From Telopea speciosissima (taxonomy: Eukaryota; Streptophyta; Magnoliopsida; Proteales; Proteaceae), in assembly GCF_018873765.1 (NCBI RefSeq), contig NC_057925.1, positions 20,905,568 to 20,969,567 on the forward strand: DNA of 64,000 bases, read 5' to 3'. The notes under the pieces are model-generated. The model was not told the origin of the DNA. It searched no databases and saw only the letters and a program-made list of their open reading frames with translations. Made by a program: the position numbers and the translations under genes. Each line of letters starts with the position of its first letter. Position 1 is the first letter of the stretch. Below, in pieces: positions 59,394 to 64,000 of the stretch.

Positions 59394-59397
59394 TTTG

Positions 59398-59514
59398 CTG
59401 CAAAAAGAGAGGAAAGGAAGTAGTTAGGGCAAGGAAATTTTAGCATAAACCCTAGCTAAAGTAAGAAGAAACAAAGAAAAAGCTAAACTAGCAAAAACAA
59501 CCAAGAATCCTTAC
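59398..59514 (-). other. predicted 5'-UTR intron of the antisense gene in element B
   Basis: On the minus strand CCTAG/GTAAGG at 59515/59514 is a strong donor, and a pyrimidine-rich tract with CTCTTTTTGCAG/CAAA ends at 59398, four bases before the ATG. Length 117 nt. Element A shows a longer candidate intron in the same position. Confidence 0.6.
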
Positions 59515-59656
59515 CTAGGCACGCGTGGATTTGCAAAGGACCTAAGGAAATGCGAAGACTTAGTGTGGAAATGGTCACACTACCCTCCAAAGAACTTCTC
59601 TAGGTGTTTAGGGAGGTTTAGGAAAAGTTAGAAGTGAAATGGGCCCCTCTCGGATT

Positions 59657-59730
59657 CATATATCTGCGCCCCGATTCTCTGGGCGATGGCACTGGGCGAT
59701 GCATCCAACGCCCAGAGACATCGCCCAGTG
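59657..59730 (-). promoter_or_regulatory. candidate antisense promoter: palindrome plus TATA box
   Basis: The 54-bp quasi-palindrome at 59677-59730 (CTCTGGGCGATGGCACTGGG against CGCCCAGAGACATCGCCCAG) lies about 13 bp before TATATGAA (59664-59657, minus strand) and about 145 bp before the intron donor. It is the third copy of the motif found twice in the 5' LTR. Confidence 0.5.
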
Positions 59731-60225
59731 AATGCATTTTTGCTGATTTTGGAGTTTTAACACATGGAAATTTGGATTTCACCTATAATAACTTTGTTAA
59801 ACATAGAAACATAAATTTTCACTAATGTTTTATGAAATTATATAAAAAAAAATATAATAATAATTAATGAAACTAATTAAACAAACACAAGTTTCATGAG
59901 ACTAAGAGAATATGACTCCTACTTGGGGATCTTAGTAAAGCACATAGGAAATAGAAATTTCTTGTTTATGTGTTTAATATAAGTACCTAATCATACATAA
60001 ATATATATACTTATGAGAATTGATTGTGTGTGTAAAATATTTAGTTATTATGTGTTTGTTTGATATTGTGAAGTACAAACTGAGTGGAGTGCTGCTATGC
60101 AAAATTGAACATAGATATGCAGGTATGTTGTAATACGCATTTACGACGTGTAGGGAGCATAGATCTTACCCTATCCAAAGTCTAGGTCAGCCAAGAATAA
60201 GATCTTTAATGTTTTATGAAATTAT

Positions 60226-61259
60226 GGTGTTGGATGCCTGTGAGGGTGACCATATGTGTATATGAGAAAAGAAATGAAATGAAAAGAAAGAAATGTGTTT
60301 GCACCAGAATGGTGATTATGGGCTATAAGCCAGGAAAGAAAAGAAAAGTGGAAAGTGATGGATTGCCCTACAGGTTAATCACAGAGGGCTAGTCAGGCTG
60401 ACCTTGGTGAACGAATACGGGAGCTGACTGGTCCTCTTCGACAACTCAATGGGTGTATCGCGGGAAGGATAACCAAGCCCGCACCAGGGATACATGTATT
60501 GGGGATTGTAGTAGCACTAACCTAACTTAGCTGTATTGTTAGGTGGCTAATAAATAATCTGGACTTGCATATCATGTAGGATCATGTGGATTGTGGTTGC
60601 ACGTGCATGCATGATGATATGTTTTGCTCACGAGCTGAGTGGGGCTTACTCTCTGTTATATATGTTTTTAGATGATTCTACAGGTGGATATCATTGTGGC
60701 ATAGAGGCTCATTATGAGGAGGAGAGCCCTGGTTGTTATGATGATATTGGTGTGGACCCCAACAGAGGTAATGCCGATGATGCGTGCATTCTTGGTGGTC
60801 ATTGATGAAGACCGTTGAAGAGTGCACTTGATGCTTTTTGTCTTGGGGACTCCTTTTTGTTTTTGTTAGGAGTTTATCTCCGTCTTGCTTGTGGCTTAGC
60901 TGTAGTCTTTCTTACTTTCTTTTTGGGGTTAAGTCAGCTCACCCTGTATATATATGTATGTATTTTCTTTGGCTTTTGTTCTTGTTAGCTTTACTTTTCA
61001 GTTTGTGGGTAGTTTGGGGAATGTATCAGAACAATCATATGTATGTATATATTATCATCATTTCCCATATCGCTATGTTTTCTTTTGTTTATATTAATTG
61101 TAGTTTAACTGCAGTACTCTGATCTTGCTTATAGCAAAGCGATGAATGTGGACCCGTGAATGTAATAACTGCTTCTAGATCTGTGGGATTTGACGGATTG
61201 CCGTTACGCAATTTGGGTCACCTACCTAATCCTCCCAGGGGGTGGTTTGGGGTGTGACA
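60226..61259 (+). repeat. element B partial 3' LTR
   Basis: Matches 56689-57728 from GGTGTTGGATGCCTGTGAGG onward. It starts abruptly after AATGTTTTATGAAATTAT (60209-60226), which also occurs at 59824-59841; the first 2.2 kb of the LTR and the polypurine tract are absent. Confidence 0.88.
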
Positions 61260-61264
61260 CATGA
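61260..61264. repeat. target duplication of element B, right copy (CATGA)
   Basis: Matches 54440-54444. Confidence 0.92.
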
Positions 61265-63010
61265 TATACTTCATGCAGGTTTTCTAGGATTATGCCTACT
61301 TGCTCTTCCTCCGTGAGGTGAGGTTACATCTGGTCTGCTTCTTTACAGAATCTTTTGACAAAGTCGGAGAATCCTACATTCGGCCTTTGCCTTAGAGCTT
61401 CTAACTCCTTTCTTTTCTTCTCATTTTCCTTGGTTTGGGCTGCTAGGATAGCCCTATAAATTCGAGAATCCATCAACTTCCTCCCTTTTCTTGTAGGTTG
61501 GATCATGAATGTTGGGTCTTCACAAGGAACATCCTCTTGCAACATATTCACCCCATGGTTTGGCAAAGGGTTAGTGGTTACATTGGGATGTTGTTCCACT
61601 TTTAATGCTATCTTCCCTGCGTCGATTAGGTCTTGTATGGCATGCTTGAGGTGTAGTTCTGTCGGTCTGGTGTCCTTTCTTATTGTGATAGTAGCAATGT
61701 AACTTTGGCTTATATCCTGGAGGTGGATTGTCCAAATCTATATGCCTCGGCAGTACGACATCCAACATCCCTTCCCTCTTGAGTTTGAAGAAGAGGCGAG
61801 TAGGAGTCATATTGCCAAAAGTAAACTGTCTAGGAGAGGTTGATTGTTCTGCTTGGATAACCAATGGCACAGTGGCTATCGGTAAAATCTTCTTCTCGGT
61901 GTACTGGCTGATAGTGATTGCGTTCACTTCAGAACCCTTCCCTCTTCCTACCTTGTTGTTCTTATTAAGGTAAGATCTAGAGGCCTACTTAGTTGAAGCC
62001 TGGGCTTGCTTTCCCTTGAAGAGCTTGTCTTTGATTCGCTTTTCCGTAGCCATGAGTGCTTCAAAGGTTTTGATGTGCTGACAGTAGAGGTGCTCATAGT
62101 ACTCCCCATGTAAGTTCTCTAGAATCATTTCCACTTGCTCTGCTTCATTTGGACGTTTTCACATCCTAGATGCCTTCTCGCAGAACCTCATAATGAAATT
62201 GGAAAATCCTTCGTCGGCTCCTTACCTCAAAGTTTCCAACTCATGCTGAGTAATATCTACATCAGTGTTATAAGAATACTGCTTGGTGAACTCCTTCACC
62301 ACTGTCGACCAGGTTTGAGTTTGAGTCTGGTCCGATTGAGTGAGCCATCTCAGAGCTGATCTAGCCAATGAGTAAAGGAAGGCTTGACCCATTTGATTCT
62401 CAGTAAGCTCCCATGACTTGGCCACAGTAATGAAGATTTTCAGGTGCGCTTTTGGATCCCTCGTCCTGTCGAACTTGTCAAGCTTCCATTTGAAGTCTTT
62501 AGGTATCCTCCCCGTTGGGAAGAAAACCAAATCATCTTCTGGTTTCGCTACTGCTTTCCCTTGCATAGTAATCTCCAGTTTTTTAACTTTCTCCCTCATC
62601 TATTTCTCTTTCAGTCTCAAAGGGATTCTGTGGGGTGTTGAGGACTACAACTTCTTCCTCCTCTATCACAACCTTGGGTTATACTTTGGGTATTGGCGTC
62701 ACCCTAGGTTCCTCGGGGATTTGTGCATTGTCTCCTTGAGACTGACTCTGCATCTCCTGAACCATTTGTGTAACTAGATACCTCATCTAAGTCATCTTGC
62801 TTCTCATGCTGACCATTTCTTGACTCAAAACTTCTTCCGAAGAACCGGCCTCTGGTGGACCCATGTTACTCGTAAGAGGAGGTGACCTTACTAGACTCTG
62901 CATTACGGGGCTAGAAGATGGGTTGGGATTTCTGTTGGACGAAGAAGATGGAAACTGGTGGAGGTGGACCCGAGTTAATCGGCGGGCCTGACAGTCCCCA
63001 GCGAGCAACA
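61260..63010 (-). pseudogene. element D part 1: gypsy gag region, Tat-like
   Basis: Minus strand from about 63010. Gag core FFPTGRIPKDFKWKLDKFDR (about 62550) with DPKAHLKIFITVA and ALRWLTQSDQ (about 62350); a degenerate zinc knuckle CYYHNKKGHQTDRT near 61710; then, after a one-base shift, ALKVEQHPNVTTNPLPNHGV (about 61600). A second gag-like piece, FSDFVKRFCKEADQM and EEEQVGIILENLH (61370-61270), repeats FSNFIMRFCEKASRM and EAEQVEMILENLH of the first (about 62200-62100). It is cut at 61260 by element B. Stops and shifts throughout; not functional. Confidence 0.85.
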
Positions 63011-64000
63011 AAGGGTTCTTTCATCGGGAATTGTGCCTTGCAAGGGCGAAAGATTGTTTTAGGATTTTGTGTGACAAATAAATTATCATTTTTTTTATCT
63101 TTTTTATTTTTTTTAATTTCTTTATATCTGTATATATGCATATCTATGTTCTGGTTTACAAAGCAAATATACAAACATATATATACAAACAGTGGTCGGG
63201 TAGCATGATGATCCGTTTCTGACCTCTTCGCTCCACTTTTGGCCATAAATACTCTCTTGTTCGATGGCTCCTAGAGATCAAATTAGGATCGTCACGAAGA
63301 GGCTTTCTTAAGGGTCTCCCGACAGTCTATCTTTAGTCTAGGTTACCCTTCATTTTTGGGATAACCTGGGCTCCATTATTAACATAATGTACTGGGCGGT
63401 GTACCATTTTTTGAGGGACTATCAAGGCTACATTTTTTTTTGATACACCATCCCGGACGATTATGTCACTTTCATCAAGGGACTATCAAGGGACAAATGG
63501 AGCCCTTTCCCATGACGAGTAAACTACGTTAAGGAGGATAAACCAAGAACCTCGTTTTCAGCCCCGAAGGTTTGCTACATTAATTTGTGGCGTATCCTAA
63601 TCATATATGATCTAATTTCCTACATGATGCATGCACTAAGTAGGCTGATAAGACAGAAAAAGGTCACCCCTGATAGCACCTATATACTTATAGCTCGTGG
63701 TTGTGAATCGTCAGTACGTGGTGCTTTTAATATACCTGGAGAGTAGGTCACACAATCTCAAAGTAATCAAACTAGTGCCCTTTTTGAGTAGCGAAATACC
63801 CCACGGCACACTAGTGAATACCCTCATTGGCACGATCTCAGAGTAATCAAACTAGTGCCCTTTTTGGGTAGCGATGCACCCCATGACACACTAGTGAATA
63901 CCCTCGTCGGTGATTCTAAACTCGTACAGTAAATATCAAGGGCTATGGCTTCACCGCGAATTACCCATATCTACATATGGGGTCCAACGACTAACCACGG
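63011..64000. other. leader of element D and possible LTR, ends not found
   Basis: T-rich tracts at 63089-63125; no frame with recognised domains. This should be the 5' untranslated or LTR part of element D on the minus strand, but I found no clear primer site. Confidence 0.4.
63752..63911. repeat. 80-bp tandem duplication
   Basis: ATCTCAAAGTAATCAAACTA with GTGCCCTTTTTGAGTAGCGA is repeated with an 80-bp offset (ACTAGTGCCC at 63771 and 63851), followed both times by CACTAGTGAATACCCTC. Confidence 0.88.

Larger units (their letters stand above)
54445..61259 (+). mobile_element. element B: 6.8-kb LTR retrotransposon without gag-pol, carrying an antisense gene
   Basis: Starts TGTCAAACCC and ends GGGTGTGACA, flanked by CATGA on both sides. 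Sense strand plus: primer site TGGTATCAGAGC at 57734-57745. The internal region (57729-60225) has no gag or pol; its one substantial gene is antisense (58368-59393). The 3' LTR retains only the last ~1.03 kb of the 3.28-kb LTR. The element sits inside element D, so D is older. Architecture and termini resemble element A, but the sequences differ. Confidence 0.92.

Overview
The window is nuclear DNA of a flowering plant, not a grass on the look of its genes, and possibly a basal eudicot or magnoliid, though I cannot place it further. The evidence is two intron-bearing wall-associated receptor kinase (WAK-like) genes, plant-type LTR retrotransposons primed by initiator tRNA-Met, L1-type LINEs with an RNase H domain, MITEs, and an insert of plant mitochondrial DNA (nad1). 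There is no bacterial or viral gene organisation. Only the two kinases look like functional host genes; almost everything else is mobile DNA in various stages of decay.

Layout. 1-4391: 3' part of a Ty3/gypsy element (RT, RNase H, second RNase H, integrase), a 33-bp minisatellite, further tandem arrays and an LTR end with a TATA box. 6080-9345: a large inverted-repeat element, MULE-like, whose ~0.75-kb arms contain the 5' end of a host-like gene and whose core holds a nearly perfect 679-bp tandem duplication. 10127-11002: a 5'-truncated LINE flanked by a perfect 19-bp target duplication. 12037-16623: first WAK-like gene. 17087-18570: internally deleted Ty1/copia element. 19770-22500: LTR remnants. 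26137-26740: nuclear copy of mitochondrial nad1. 26990-31007: two LINEs head to head. 31008-41756: a 10.7-kb LTR element (element A) inserted in the second of these LINEs. 42776-45885: second WAK-like gene, paralogous to the first. 46917-48297: another LINE. 48715-51033: gypsy fragment (element C). 51594-63010: a gypsy element (element D) split by a 6.8-kb LTR element (element B, 54445-61259).

The most unusual content is in elements A and B. Both have long LTRs (about 3.0 and 3.3 kb), a tRNA-Met primer site and exact 5-bp target duplications, but no gag or pol. Each instead carries, on the strand opposite to its own sense strand and just downstream of the primer site, a gene for a protein of the same plant-specific family, with a candidate 5'-UTR intron before the ATG. 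The antisense gene is preceded by a quasi-palindromic motif that also recurs in the element's LTRs; the motif sequence differs between A and B but its placement is the same.

The two WAK-like genes share a three-exon structure with phase-1 introns and encode 741 and 740 residues: signal peptide, cysteine-rich galacturonan-binding domain, two EGF-like domains, one transmembrane segment and an RD-type Ser/Thr kinase. Their length differences lie in introns and flanks, which carry MITE-like insertions. Premature stops in the retroelement frames are almost all explained by C to T change in CAG, CGA or CAA codons, as expected from deamination of methylated, silenced DNA.
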